Source: Tubulanus polymorphus
Lineage: Eukaryota; Nemertea; Palaeonemertea; Tubulaniformes; Tubulanidae
Assembly: GCF_964204645.1 (NCBI RefSeq)
Contig: NC_134029.1
Span: 24,572,450-24,636,449 of the forward strand
DNA length: 64,000 nucleotides
Reading direction: 5' to 3'
Shown: positions 13,431 through 28,034 of the stretch, in pieces
Layout: every line of letters begins with the position of its first letter
Position numbering within the stretch: the first letter of the stretch is position 1
The notes under the pieces: generated by a model
Database searches by the model: none
What the model was told of the DNA's origin: nothing
What the model saw: only the letters and a program-made list of their open reading frames with translations
Position numbers and translations under genes: made by a program

Positions 13431-14739
13431 TAGATAATGAATGTTTGAAGTATTCGGGTGGTGATTAGTCGCTGCCGCAAAATGTCTTTCATTTAAAAAG
13501 TTAGAAAATTAAGATTCGTTTTACTGGAGGCAGTCGTGATTGCAGTCGATCCTGCCACTTCCTCCGACTTCTCCCGACTCACGCTTTATCATACTTCATT
13601 AACAGACAAAAAGTAAACGTCTCTTGTATTTCCCCCCGTTAGCTGTTTGTCGACGCGTCTCGCGGTTCCTAACAATTAATTTCTATCTCGGAGCCACGTT
13701 TTAATGAAAAGTGGAGACGTTTCCCGCGAACTAACCGCATTTTCGTTCTCGATCCATCGGCGGATCGAACACCCGCGACGTCTTTATCGCCGCACCGACC
13801 AGAAATGAGCGACGGAATTCTTGTTTGCGCGTGAATCAATCCGAAAAGAAAATTCCCGACAAAAACGCGTGAAATACAGCTGAACGCATTGATGGAAAGA
13901 TGATGTCTTTGTCAGTGGGATGATTTCACTGATATTGATCCTATTTTGAAGAGATCTGATAGCTTCACCGCACGTTCACTCATCCACTCTCACACACTCG
14001 CACAATGAAACTTTCTCGTGTATTAATTACAGATATTGATAAAACTGAAAACTTAACCGAACAAGCGAGAACAGATTATATCTGCACAGATCTATCCGTG
14101 TCACTGAGATTCCTGATATTTCAGAAAACCATCTCTAACTATCGATACCGACCTAGTTATATCATTCGGTTATTTTCCATTGTCATTTTTTTAAGTTTAA
14201 TATCAGTAACTGCTGCTGTATCGCGCCCAGCTTCAAGAAGAAGTTGAACTCAAATTTTTGTTTTAAGCCGTATTGGCAACTTCTTGTTTTCAATGAGGAA
14301 AAACAGTTACAATTTCGTCGTTTTAAGCTTTTCATAACGCCGCAGACTCAGACCTACTACACGAGCTACAGAATGAAACTATAGTGACTTTCATGAGGAT
14401 TCCATGTAAATTCTTGTAGGCCCAAAGGAGTGGGATCATCAGACTTTTGGCCAATGATGTGCCTAAACCGACCTCCCTCACCTGCCTTCAGTTTAGTTGA
14501 TAATTTGATTGAAATTTCGCGAATCCGTGAATAGATTTCGGTATCGCGGGGTGAGGGGGGATTCTCATGATTCTTCATTCACTGCCTGTTTGAAACCAAT
14601 CTTTCATTCACAGTTTACGTTTTGTCGCAAATATTAGATTAACAGTGAATTCTATTCATGTCGTCACCAGTCGCCATCACCGCGACCATCATCATCCAAA
14701 TTCGATTATCAATTATTCTGATTTGGTAATTTTAGCCAT

Positions 14740-14742
<3 letters not shown>

Positions 14743-14778
<36 letters not shown>
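14743..14778. repeat. (CAG)12 microsatellite
   Basis: Twelve uninterrupted CAG units. Open frames on both strands (poly-Ser and poly-Leu) are translations of it. Confidence 0.97.
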
Positions 14779-14781
<3 letters not shown>

Positions 14782-17700
14782 CTGTCCACGAGTCATTATC
14801 GTTTTTACCAGATATAAATTTTCAACCGCGACATAAATAACTAGCGAATAATCAAAGATATTTGACGTGTCCTGATGACTTTGAATGTAGATTAATTTAA
14901 GACTTAGAAACGTGCACTGGCACGCGTGGTTATTCGATATTAACAACACGATCAGGTTCTATTCACATCGAAATCATATTAAAACCGCGATCATTTTCAG
15001 CCTCATTTATTTTATGGGTTTTTGTGCGTAAACAGATGAATAAGAATCGCGCTCGACCGACTGAGCGCCAGTGAACGTGAGATATCAACTTTAAACAGGA
15101 TTTCAGCCCGAGTCTGAAATATTACCATATGAACAGATCTAGTTATATCCGTACCTTTTTAGTACCCAAATATCTAATTGCAATAGAATTAATAATTTAA
15201 GGTAAATCATAAGAAAATTTCATTACTTTCCATGGTAGGTGGAGGGAAGAAATATATATTTGTTTATACGAAGGGGGAAAAACAAATCATTTAAAAACAT
15301 TAACAAGTTTATATACAATATTTACATACTGAAAGGATAAGGATTTTATTTACACTCTAACCATTTATCGAGGGAGACTATAAGATATACAATATTCGAT
15401 ATTTACAATATTTATTTGAAGTTGAACAGCGCACTCTGGTGGACCCTTGGTGAACTCTCAGCTACTGTACAATTTTTTAAAAAAGAATTATGTTTCTGTA
15501 TTTCAAGATTCGGTTATGAATCATCGTGAACACGATGTTTTTGTTTTCTCTACGATTCTTTACAATTTGATTGATTGAAATGAATACGCTACGAAGCAAA
15601 GGTTCTGATTAGAGCGGCACTCCGGGTCGAATAAAGACTGCAGAATGTGACATAAATAGCGGTTCGCGCGGCGTCGCTCTTAAATTTAACGGGCGCCAAA
15701 ATTAATGCTGATTGCGCAGTTTCGGATTAATGTTTATTATCGTCAGCTTGCATAATAAACGCGACCCGTGACCCCGTCATTGTTTGGCCAACCATCTGAC
15801 TAACCACGTCACAGAAATAAATCACATGATCGTTGACAACTTGCCGTCGAATATATGTGAAACTCGTTCGTTTGGTCGACTGAAATATGACATATAAATT
15901 GGCAATTCATTTTTGTAATTATCGGGCTGCAAGGCTGTGAGATCAGAACTAGGAGAAGTCAGTCGGGTGATTGGATGACACCAGTGTCACGTTCTATCAT
16001 CAGTCATTCTCATATCTGTCCTAAACACTAACACAATTAAACCGTCGATTCACCGCCACCGCAGTTTCTCATAATTATTGTTTATCATTTCAACAATGCT
16101 GTTTCATCGCTGATATATTTCATCCTCTGCTGTGTGCTGTCTGTAAATTACTATACAATTTTTTCCGTCTCATGAATTTTAAAAACCGTCCCACGAAAAC
16201 AATACCAACAGAAATGTCGCTTTGAATATTTTCAAGAAATCGCGTCTTGATTTGTGTTTAAAAATTCGCCATTGCTTCAGGACCAGAAAAGGTGGCTGCC
16301 TACACAAATTTCCATATATGACATCATCAAATTGTCTTCTAGCGATCAGGTTTATAGACAATTCCAAAAAAATTCGATGCCTCCAAAAGTCAGTGCCCTA
16401 TAACATCATAAAATCACCTTGGACCAGTGACTTGTGGAATAACTTGAATAACTATAATTTAAAGATGTCATAGGTGAATAAAGTGAGTAGAATGAAAAAA
16501 AAAACTAGAACAGAATCAGTCGTTTCGGTTCAATTCTATTTATAAATCTGATCATTTTTTTTCATTTTATTGTGGTTTTTCACTTTATTGATACCAGACA
16601 CTCACTTGTCTGGGAATCAAAATATCATAGGTGATTCACGGAAATAGCCATCCCTTCTAGAAGGTATATTTACTTTGCCGCTGCTGTGGCTGTTGTTGTG
16701 ACTGTTGTTGTTATTGTGTTATTGTGAATTGGCGATTAATATTGAAGAGTAAGATCTCGAGTTGTAGTGAGAATATTGAATCGTTCTCACAGAGAAGCGT
16801 CTTGACTCGACTGAACAATTCTTACCGATTTAACGTTCATTTGTAATCCGCCGCAATCAATTCTTCTCTGGAGAGAGAGAGAGTTTTAGGAGAAAATGAG
16901 TTTTGATTTGCGTCATCGAGATAGTGATCAGTTTTGAGGGTTGCTGCTGAAGTAGCATCATTAGAGATGGATTCACGGCTGATGAGGCTGCAAAAACTGT
17001 CTAGTGACAAATGACTGAGTGACGTGGGTCAGATGTCCACGACCCGTGACCACTGACTGTTCTATAATCTTGACTGCTGACTCAAGATCTTACCAACAAA
17101 GGAAACCTTCAATAGCCTATTAAACTGTCATTTTTCATCCGAAGAAAGAACTTTTATTTTCATATCCTGAGCTTTAATTAATTCATGCTCGTTTCTAGTT
17201 TTCGATGAAATGTTTTTGTAGTTGAAATTCGAGTTGAAAATATGTATAAATATTCGGGTCTTGCAAATCGAAGATGATGTGAATTTATCAGGAAATTAAT
17301 TTGTTCGGCAAATTTTACAAAATGTAAAATTTTTTCATTTTCTACGGTCAGTTGTGCGGTTGTTTCAGTACAGAAATGTTCCGTTGTGTGGAAATGTTCG
17401 TTAAATGTTTTGGGAATTCGATCACCTTACATTCAATGATAAAGATAAAACCTGTTATAAAACCTTGGTAATCGAGGAGAGGACTTCAGTAATGTGACGA
17501 TTTATCAAACTTAGAGAATCGTATTGTAAATATGAGTTACGACTCAAAACAGAGACAACTTTAGTAATGTGATGACAGAATCGAAATGACGACTTCTCGT
17601 CAGATTCGATCGTACACTTCGCTTCTTTATATTTCAAATAGTTAGTTATGAAATTGATGACATGTTTTCGAGAGGTTTAAATAAAATCGATCAATGTCAA

Positions 17701-18082
17701 AAGGAAAATGACATCTTCGAAAAAAATAGAATTACGATTGATCGTATCTTGTCACGATACGAATTAAATATTTATTGTTTGAAGCGGATTTAAAGTTTCT
17801 ATGAAAGCGATGCACGTGCCTTCGCCGCTGAATTTCACTCGTAATTACAATTCCGTTGTTTTTTACGCATAAAAGAAATTTGGGTGTGACTCATTTAAAT
17901 CATGCGTGCAAATCGGGCGTCGCTTGAACCGTAGAGCATCCTCTTAGTCGCCTTTTAGTCCTCACTCCCTCGCAGGTGAATTCTAACGGCTACTACTCTT
18001 AATGACTACCGTTACACCTGCTTGTAATGTTTCTCATGCTCAGGGCAGGAAGGATGTTGTGAGTTGTTTTTATCTACAGCCA

Positions 18083-18187
18083 TGGTTCTTTATTTTCCTC
18101 TCTCTCTCTCTCTTCCTCTCTCTCTCTCTCTCTCTCTCTGACTGTCTCTCTCCCTCTCATCTTGTGGTTTTCTGTCTCTCTCTCTCA
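18083..18187. repeat. CT-rich microsatellite
   Basis: Interrupted (TC)n. Confidence 0.9.
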
Positions 18188-20391
18188 CTCTATCCCACCA
18201 TGCGTTATTAAGTTTTATGACGATCTGTGTAAAAAGAGTAATCATCTAGAACTAGGCCTGTAATTTCAGGCCAAACAAAATCTCACATTGTTTTACTATG
18301 CAAAAAAAGAATTATATCTGCGAAAAACTGCGAGCGATATTCTTTTTTAAACAACTGTGGAATTGTGAATTCAGACTAACTATTAGACCTGCTGGCTTCT
18401 AACTATACGTCGCATCTTTAGTAGCTTTTTCCTGTTTTTATATTATCAAATCTTTATCGGATAAAAAAAACTAAAAAATCTTTAAGTTATATGCTGAAAA
18501 TGCTTATCACAGCCTGAACATTTTCAGTCAAATTGAATAAATTCACCGTTCACTTCATACGTGTGCCGGAAATAGATACGTCCCATTCTATAACGATATT
18601 ATATACTGCAGTCCCTTACGATAATTCTAGCTGCCTACGAAATATCATTTATAAATTGTAAATAAAGGCAATTACACAAAACCGTCGCCAGAAAACGAGT
18701 TATTTCGGTGAAAAACAATAAAGTGACGTCATTGCGCCTTTTTAGTTGCTCATAAGCAATTGTTCACAGTAGCAGAATAAACCACTTTCTGCCACGCGTT
18801 AAATGACCAGTAACTCTTGCGCTTCATCTCACTGAACGTGATCGCGAAAACCACAGAAAATTAAGAAAACGTTATCTTAATAATACGCCACAAAAAACCA
18901 CCGTCTTTTGTTGTCCAGTCCTCATAATATCAGCAGTGCAAATTCCTTTGTGTTCGCTTGTAATTTTTAATCTGTGGTTTTTTGCCACTTAATCACGACC
19001 ATTCCTGTATTATCGTATTAGACTCGCTCATTTTGTGACTGCGCGATTTTTTGTTGTTGTTGAAATATCAAATTGGCGATATCGATATCGATATCTCACG
19101 ATAATCGCGCGATTTAAGAAGTTCTGTCGCGAAAAATGAACAAAGAACGCGGTCATTATTCGGCTCCGTCAGAAAAACAGAGGTAGAGTTTTCCTGTGAA
19201 GACAATGATGTATTTTGTAACGAACTGACCAAGTTGCGCACATATCTTCTTACGAGTTTGAAACTAATAATCCTACTCTTGTTTGTCGTGAGATTCGCCG
19301 GTGGAATTTTTAGCATATCTGCTAATAATGTTCATTTGCTGCTGCTGCCGGGTTCCATCGCGATATCTTCCACATCTAGAGGATTATTTCAAAAATCGAG
19401 AGAAAAACTTCCATCGATAACATTGAATTTACACTGGTCATTTCGTGTGGTCGATTAATTACGCGTAAAGGAGTCGGATAGGAATTATAGAAAAAAACCC
19501 GTTTATATAAAGAATACAATGGACCTGACGAGTATCAGTTTCACGGTCATTTCAGATAGCTGGTTATATGAGTAATTATGTATGAGTATTGGAGTGAGTC
19601 TTTCACGTGCCACCGCTACCTGATCAACCATCACTACTTATCCTTCCTTATTACAATCATATATTATTGTTCTCTTGTCCTGAAATCATGATACGTCCAG
19701 CTTCACTATGTTTATAATTCTGTTTGATCTATCCGATCTACTATTTACTGATACGCCGATAGTTTACATGTATACTCCTCTAGGTCTCCAGTTACTCCGC
19801 TGTCTGTCCGTTCCATTGTCCGAATTCCTTCCATTTTTCAATGTAATCCTCGGCTGTTTTTTCTGTTTTTTACCGCGCTATTTGTAATTTAATATCGCTC
19901 GGACATGCGGCGTGATGTTGCGCAGTTCAAATATCAGCCGAAAATATAAAATTCATACTGTCAAGTTTAGCGGTGCGGTATGTGTGTTATATGATAGAGG
20001 ATTTTACCCAGATCGAGCTCACGTCTATATGTCCACTCTCACCCCCCGTGTGCTCCCCGTGTGCTCCCCGTGTGCCGTACAACTCGTTAGAATATTCTGA
20101 CTTTTATTTTTCAAACATCTATACCGAATTACGCATGAATTATGCTGTAGTTTTAACCTTGAACGAGAAAATGATATCGGTAAAAAACGATATCTATCCA
20201 GCTTAATTTGAATGCGTCGATTGCTTAAACATTTCGGATTCATTTTCCTTTTTGGCATTTTATCAGATGCAGATAATATTCACCCCGACGGCTAAAGCTG
20301 CTGTAGGAACCCGTAACTGTTTGAGTTGAAAAATATCGCGGTTTCAATCGAAGGTGATTCGACCGAAAGGTCATTTGATAAATTCGTTGAG

Positions 20392-20457
20392 ATTATTGCA
20401 GGTGGATTCGTTGAGATTATTGCAGGTGGATTCGTTGAGATTATTGCAGGTTGATTC
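20392..20457. repeat. 24-bp tandem repeat
   Basis: GATTCGTTGAGATTATTGCA occurs with a GGTG/GGTT linker, almost three copies. Confidence 0.9.
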
Positions 20458-21064
20458 GCCTGGTGAATTTTGAATATTAAAATGAACGGTGATTATTAAT
20501 GGGAGGCTTGTTCAATGATCTGACACCGTCATAGACCACTTCTCACTTATTCTACAAAATCAGAATTAATGACAGAATTATCGAGACTAAAAGCTTACGT
20601 CGATTAAATATATTTTCGCCGATATGAGAGCTGTGTAAGTGGTGGCGGTGATACTAGACCCGGTACCGCACACTCCCGTGCTACATATAAACAGCTTAAT
20701 GATTAAAAAATTACTGACCTCAAATCAAAAATACTGAAATAGTTACGCCTTGAATATTGCTTTATCAGAGTTAATGAATCGAAAAGAGTTTTCAATAGAA
20801 TGATGTAAAATTTGTCATTTATAAATGGATGGGGCAAATATACTTACAGTGTATAAGTGCAGAGGTTAGTATCAGCGATAGGAAACTACATTATGTCAAT
20901 TTAACTTATTATTTTTCGATGAAATTCACATTTTCATATCGGATTCATCAGAATAATGGAAAATGATTTCATGAAAATATCTAATTTGATTGAAGAATTG
21001 AAGGAGGTGTTATTTAAACAATCTGTGTCGCAATATCTAAGCTAAAATTCCTGCGCACCAAGAA

Positions 21065-21160
21065 TGAAATGAGTCCGAAATGTTTCCGTGAGCTAGTGTT
21101 ATCTATTCAACGTTACACTGATGTCTGTATTGTAACGATAATATAGAAAAAATCCACATA
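21065..21160. repeat. Foldback repeat family, copy 2 (one arm)
   Basis: ATGAGTCCGAAATGTTTCCG is followed by a decayed CTATTCAACGTTACACTGAT segment in the position of the central arm. Only one half is recognisable. Confidence 0.45.
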
Positions 21161-22159
21161 AAAAGAAGGGAAAATTAGATTTGTTTACAACTGTTTTAAT
21201 GCTGTATATTATTACCCCTAGTTTGTATCACATATTACTTAATCAGTCTTTAAGATCTGGATTGTATAAATATACTTCGTAATTCTGCTATAAAGATAGT
21301 ATTCCTGAAGGCAACTATTGGGATAAAGTCGAAAAGTTTAAAATAAACCATTGATTAAAGGAAACCTTTCCGGACTTGTTCTTATTGTGAGATTTAACTT
21401 TATCCTTTTTTTGTATTAACGAAATCAAGAAAGCGACTACTCGAAAATATCGAATATCATCAGAGGTGATTTCATAATATCTGGTGGCTTGTAATAAAAT
21501 CGAAATCAATGGGACCATATTTCATTAATGTGTGAGATTTTTATCACCCTGTAAGGAGTTTGTTCAGTAATATCGGATTGCGGTTGTAACCACTAATGCG
21601 TATTAAACTGACTCTTAAGGGAGACATGTTTCAGTATAGCGCGGTGAGAGCTGCGACAATTAATGATTCAAAATCAACTTAAAATCGTCTTCGTGTCGCG
21701 TTATATTTCACTGAGCCGACGATTTATTTATTCGTGTAATTTTAATGGTTGCATATATCTGCAATCTTGAGATAAAATTCTAATGATGATTTTATGATGA
21801 TTTTAAAACCACAACAGAGACAATAATTTCGTATCGGAATTAATTTGTAGCCATGAAATTTGGAATTAATGGAAACTACAAATTGAAATGAATTCGGCGA
21901 GTGTGCGAACTGACGTGGGAAATAATAACAATAAAACTAACTATTCACAAAATTAAAAAAAGAATTGAAACATATAAAAACTAATTTTGTTTATTTACTC
22001 AAACATTAAGAAACACGAAGTTTCACAATCTCGTCAGATTATCGTCAGCTCTCGTCTCATATCGTTTTATTATCGTGGTTGATAAGAACAGTGAATCCTG
22101 TAACCCTTGTGAAAATTAAAGTCCCATAATACGATAAAATCTCACAACACCAAATTATT

Positions 22160-22232
22160 CTGAAATGGGCCAGAGTTTATTTTGATGTTTCGACGACTAT
22201 TTTCCTAACGGTCATCTTCAGGAATACTGAAT
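22160..22232. repeat. Foldback repeat family, copy 3 (one arm)
   Basis: TCTGAAATGGGCCAGAGTTT, then TGTTTCGACGACTATTTTCC and GGTCATCTTCAGGAATACTG match the arm consensus of the family. Confidence 0.55.
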
Positions 22233-23868
22233 TATAAAGAGCCCTGTAAACCTTTGAGTCGATCAGAGTCCAGAACCTTCGTGTCTAAAGACAGACACTA
22301 TGTCAACATTTCTGCCCTTATTGCCTTCTTATAAAACTACAGTGAACTAAGGTGAATTCGGGCTCCGATCTACGAACAAAAGATTCATCCGTATTAATGC
22401 GAGGTTCATCCCCGATACACGTTAAGCTCGCCGTAACTCTGCATAATTGAGGCCATAGGTCAGTGATAATATTGCTCATTTTTCAGCCGGCAGTTTTCAA
22501 TGCGCTGCTGTGTGCGTCGATCCCCTGTGAGCTGAGCGCGATCTGTCGCCGTTTCTGACAGAAAATGACACTGAATTCTTTTGTGAAAATGTTCGCTCAT
22601 TAAAGGAAAAGGATGCGCCGCGATAAGACGCTTTATATCTCGCACAAAGGACGGGCTACTTAGAAAAAACTGGCGGATTCATCTGAGTCCATTGTCCGTT
22701 CACTGATCACATATGTTATCCTAGTCAATATTCGACAAGTTACATCCTTGATGTTGGCGGTTACGAGGACGGATTAATGAAAATAAAGGATTGCGGTTTG
22801 AATTTCAGAATAGAGCGGTCTTCGGTAATTCTAACATCAACTCACAACGCGCGACAGCGGCATCAGCGGCATCGCAATCTCTTCTCATCGTCGTCTCTTC
22901 TTTCATCTGCTGGTATTCACTGAGCTCTATCTCCCCTCCCTCTCTCCTCCGCGCGCGTTAGCTGCCGCTCTCTCCGTCTTATTGACAGATCCTGTATTCT
23001 TCTTCAATAATCTCTGTATAAAAGATCATCAACATAGTTTTAGAATAATCCCTGAAATGTATGCGAGTAGTAAAGTTTTAATCCATCGATTCAACCGAAT
23101 CACACATTCACATTCAGAACGGCGCTTATTTCATTAAATCGGGGTTAAAAACGTGGAAAGATTCGACACAAGAAACATCTAAATATTCATGAAATATAAG
23201 TTTATTCGGAGGTCTTCCACTTGTGTTTTTAATCTTCAAAAAGACTTTTTTAATTACTAGTAGAATTTGTTCAAACAACGCGATTGATATTTATAATACC
23301 CGCTGTCCTTTCATCCATAAAACCCGTAAACCTGATCTAGATATCGTTTCGTCGTGGGTTTATGTAAAATGTTTCGAGTGATTTCTCTATTTTTCAGCTG
23401 ATTTTAGTCGCCGGATTTATAAACCAGGTCCGTACTTTGTGCTGTCGGAGTGAAGCTGTTGTCGGGGTATTATTCCTCCATTGTCACCCCGTCATTTCAG
23501 AAGTGCATTAACAATTTGTGCCGCTTTGTTTTTTTGCGACCGCATATAAAAAATATGAATAAAACATGATTCGTGTCATTTCAGATTTTTTTCTCTGAGC
23601 GTCTGGGAGCTTTTTTTCTCGTGCTTGCCTCACAACGAGTAAAATCTCTGAGTTCTGTTACTCGAACGACTGAAAACGGTCTCCTAACTGGGACTGGGCT
23701 TTCATTATTCCGTTACTTAATATTTCAAAATTTCCATGTTTGTCGTGTGTTTCTATTCTCTGAGATCAAGTATGTCTGTCTGTCGGCGGAGTGGTGGTGA
23801 TGGTGGTGCAACTATTTTTCTGTTGATTTTGATTGCAGCTGAAGTTCCTCTGATAACAGGGAATTGTC

Positions 23869-23987
<119 letters not shown>

Positions 23988-24143
23988 GGTCTACCAGTAA
24001 TGGGAGGAGGTACCTCGCTATTGTAATAACACGTTTGTCCCCAGCCCGAATATTTGAGTAAGACGCTCAGCTCGCGGCGATGCGGGCAAAATGAGTGTCA
24101 TCATCACCGTGCTATTTCATTAAACCCAGAGGTGTATGCTGGC

Positions 24144-24193
24144 CACCCGCCCGCCAGCCAGCCAGCCTGCCAGCCTGCCAGCCTGCCAGCTCG
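24144..24193. repeat. CCAGCCTG octamer repeat
   Basis: CCAGCCTGCCAGCCTGCCAG preceded by CCGCC and CCAGCCAG variants. Confidence 0.85.
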
Positions 24194-24785
24194 CCTCACA
24201 ATAATTATATTCATGTTAACTAGTAAGATGCATTTTTCGACGGCTAAGATTATTACTCACGGGCGGGTAGACGAGTAATTGCGGGTTTGGCTTGTTTTCT
24301 TAGCAAGAAAAATGTGGATAATGACACATGTCTGAATTCTTTTTGTCACCGCGACAGAAATTACGGAATGTTTTCGCTTCATTTGTTTAATCGAGAAAAC
24401 ATTATTCTGAATATAAATGACACGACGGATCAGGTGTGGATTGAACAATACTTCGTGGTTGAAACATCGGTTTCTTGTAAATTAGAACGTGTGAAGGCGT
24501 CGTTTACAACGACTCATCAGCTCCTCATTCATGGCGCGTTTATAACGACAGAAATATGAAGAAGATCATGAAATTTCATTTTGAATCAGACCCTAAAAAT
24601 GGGTGGATATATCATTCTTATTTTCATCTGTTTTTATGGAAATTCCTGAATTGTGTTCCATGGTTTTTTTCTGTTATATCACTGCATCATTAAACACATA
24701 CAAAATAATCTGATATAATTATTTCTGGTCCTCGCGAGAGAACTCACTATCAGCACATTATAGAAAATCCCTGCACAATTAGAAT

Positions 24786-24940
24786 AAAACGAGTCCTAAA
24801 TATTTCTTTGAGTTAATAATTTATTCGACGTTTTGACTTTATCCTAGTAGACATCATGAGGGATACTAAATAGTGACGATGACTTCAAGCATATATTCGA
24901 AACGTCGAATAAACTACACAGCTCAAGGAAACATTATGCA
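24786..24940. repeat. Foldback repeat family, copy 4 (both arms)
   Basis: The left arm has ACGAGTCCTAAATATTTCTT, TTTATTCGACGTTTTGAC and a GGGATACT block. The right arm has GACGATGACTTCAAG, CGAAACGTCGAATAAACT and CTCAAGGAAACATT, its inverse complement. The arms span about 150 bp. Confidence 0.65.
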
Positions 24941-25009
24941 CTCTTTCATTCTTACTCATTTTATAGCTTGTTGCAACACGGATTCTGGGTGTTTCGTCAA
25001 TGGTTATGA

Positions 25010-25095
25010 TAAGGACAACATCAGTATTCCTGAAGATGACTTTAAACGCCGAATAATATTAGCAGGAAACATTTCGGGCTGTTTTCATTCTTAAT
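25010..25095. repeat. Foldback repeat family, copy 5 (one arm)
   Basis: ATCAGTATTCCTGAAGATGA, then CGCCGAATAATATTAGCAGG and AAACATTTCGGGCTG form the inverse-orientation arm, close to copy 4. The nearby CAACACGGATTCTGGGTGTT (24975) and CAACACGGACTC (25122) are recurrent flanking motifs. Confidence 0.55.
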
Positions 25096-25917
25096 TTGGG
25101 ATTTTGTTTCATCTTCACAACACGGACTCAAAGTGGTTTTTATTATCATGCACCTCTTCCTCAAATTCATCCACATTCTTCTTTCATGTTAGTTGATTTA
25201 TTCATATATGTTTATAGTGTGTTCTGTATGAGCGATTATTCGGATTATCATCCAGCAGAGATCAATCGTCGCTGGATCGCTTCATGTCCGCTCAAATTGT
25301 ACATAATTGCACGAAAGTGTCTTGTATTTTGTCAGCGATAACAACTGACCACTTAAACTGGACAGTAAACGCCATTGACGGTCGGACAGCGGATAATACT
25401 GACCGCTCGACTGAGCCGCCGCTAAATGCGCATCATATTGTCTCTTATTAAACATAATCAAAACCTTATTGTTACGATTGATAAAAATGTGACAAATTGC
25501 TATCAGCGCTAGGAATGAAAGATGTTTGACTGATTGTTCATGAATGCGGTTAGTCGTCGCCGCCGCCGCCGCTATTGACCATTGTGTCTTTATTCTTTAG
25601 ATCGAATCAATTCTCTTTTATTACAATGATAGAAATTGCTGCTAATTGTTTCTCGTAGATCCTTTGATTAAAACAGACAGTTATAGTTTTCATCGTATGG
25701 AATTCGACAAACTGTAAAAACCGAAACCTCAGTTGCGAGGGTGGGCTATATTTTATATTATACCCTACAAAAAGGTTCCGATTCTAATTTCAGGCAACGA
25801 GTAGAAAATCAATGAAAGAATTATAATCCAAATAAATAAAAGATCACAATGAAAACCACGTGAATTAACTGTTATTTTACTGGGTTTTTTTATGTATCAA
25901 TGTCTTTTTAAAGTTAT

Positions 25918-26125
25918 ATTCATTTCATTAAAACTTTGAAGGTGAACTTGATTTTATTTAAACTTTATAACTTGCTTTTATTAAAATCTTGAAGTTTAAA
26001 TTCATTTTATTAAAATTTTGAAGGTTAAATTGATTTTAGTAAAACTTTGAAAGATAACTTTATTTTATCAAAACTTTGAAGGTTAACTTTATCTTATTAA
26101 AAACTTTGAAGTTGAATTTGTTTGT
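25918..26125. repeat. Degenerate ~32-bp AT-rich tandem repeat
   Basis: About six units around TTAAAACTTTGAAGGTGAAC followed by TTGATTTTA, each diverged by several bases. Confidence 0.85.
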
Positions 26126-27203
26126 AAACTCTGAGAGTAGAAATCTATATTCCAAAATTCATTAATTATCCGATGAGAAATGAGTGAATAGAGGTTTATA
26201 CCGCAGTCACACGGAGCTGCTGCTGATGTTGATGATGCTGATGATGATTTAGAAGACACTCTTTGATCAGTAAGTCGCGTTATACGGAAGTTGATCTGTT
26301 ATTGTGAAAACCACATCAAAGCAAACTCTCCGGAATTAACGATGAAAAAGCTAATTTTGTATCATGTATCCTGAATCCTTATAGATGAAAAGGTATCATT
26401 GATCATTGATCATATATCTATATCTGAAGCTATTTTGATATCAAACACGTAGCTGCTGCTGCTGCTGCTGACTATAGTTATCTCTGCTCCAATCGTCACG
26501 TTGATCTGTAGTCTCGAATCCATCTCCAGTCACCAGTGTTATTGATAAAAATTAAGCTTTATAATTAATAGGGCTAGTTACACCACGTCGAGAGGGAGAG
26601 AGGTAGAGAGAGACTGAGGAGAGAGGAGAGAGAATGTTGTCATCACGAAGAAAATTTAATTAAAAACCTTCCCTCAGAACTTTGTCAGGATTAATTAATC
26701 GCGATATGCGTGACTTTGAAGTGCATTGAGAGCGCTGACGGAGGGAAGACTGACCCTTGGCCTTTACTGCACGTTTTCCTGCCAGGCATGAAAATCTGGA
26801 TTGAAAGACTTAGCGGTAAAATAATGAATTTAATTACAACCATGCGCCAGAGTTGACAAGCGGGGGGTCCCGGTGACATTATGCCTAGTCGAATAGGTCG
26901 TAGGGTCCTGTGGTTTATGCATGCACCACGCGAGTGTGGGGCCACTCACCTTTCACTGGTACCACCAGAAGGTTTCTGATCCGAGAGTTCCTACCCCGAT
27001 AAGAGAATACATTCATAAAATTGATGATAACTTTCTGTTATTATTTCACTTTTTATTCCGGTGATGAAAAAAGTCAAAGATTTGCTTGGGCCGAGATTCA
27101 GGATCTTTTCAGTTTCATTCAGTTTAACTTAAAAACTTATTTCATTTCAAATACAACATTTCACTTAAAACTTACAACTAACATTAGGATTTACAATGTA
27201 ATT

Positions 27204-27241
27204 GCAGATTATTATTATTATTATCATTATTATTATTATTA
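27204..27241. repeat. (ATT)n microsatellite
   Basis: About twelve units with one ATC interruption. Confidence 0.93.
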
Positions 27242-28034
27242 TCACTAGGATCGATATGTGTTCATTTTGAAATAGAGTCTCGAATTTTCCTCGCTAAATT
27301 CTCACTCATAATCTTTTAATTATTTATAGTTTTCGATAGAATTCTTCGAATTAAACTGAAATTCAAAAAGCCTCCCCAATAAAGCTTTCGGTATTTCACG
27401 AATTGAAGTAACTTTCTTTTGTCGATAGTCTAAACTTAAATCCGACACCAGCAATATTTTATCTATCAGATTTATCTACACAGTGTCTATTGAAATAACT
27501 CCCTAATTGAAATAAAAAATCTCAGGTTGAAGACATCGTTTTGTAGTTTAATTGGCTTGCCCTATGGGGTAGATGTCATAAGACGCATCTTCGCAATTTT
27601 CGCGGCAGTTTTTTTCGTCACTCTTGTATCTGATTGAAAACCCGGTCGAGGCGATGCTTCGAGCACCACTCCGTAATGAATGGCGGCTTTTAAGTTTGAC
27701 AGACTGAGAGCCAATTTGCGGTTGATTCTTCCACAAGAGTAGATAAGTCGATAGACAGCTCAATGGAAGAGTTTTAATGAAATTATCCCGCTAATATTAT
27801 CGGCAATTTTTGGAGAAAGCTTGTCACTCGCTCGTGACAGTCAAATTGCTATTTTCCTGCTTGTTACGACGATGCCTATAGGGCATGTTTAGGACAGAGA
27901 CGTGCTGAATACTGAAAGTAGGTGCGCGCACCAGCGAATTATCACATTTCTTTCAGCATATAACATAATTTTCTTAGTAATCACTTACGCGAAGGGGCAG
28001 GTCAGATTTGTCTGTTTGAGTCAGTCAGATTTCT

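Larger units (their letters stand above)
12613..20398. other. Unassigned region with microsatellites only
   Basis: Besides the CpG-dense patch at 13330-13430 and the CAG and TC tracts listed separately, I see no exon, RNA gene or transposon here. Open frames reach at most 83 codons and have no recognisable motifs. Confidence 0.5.
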
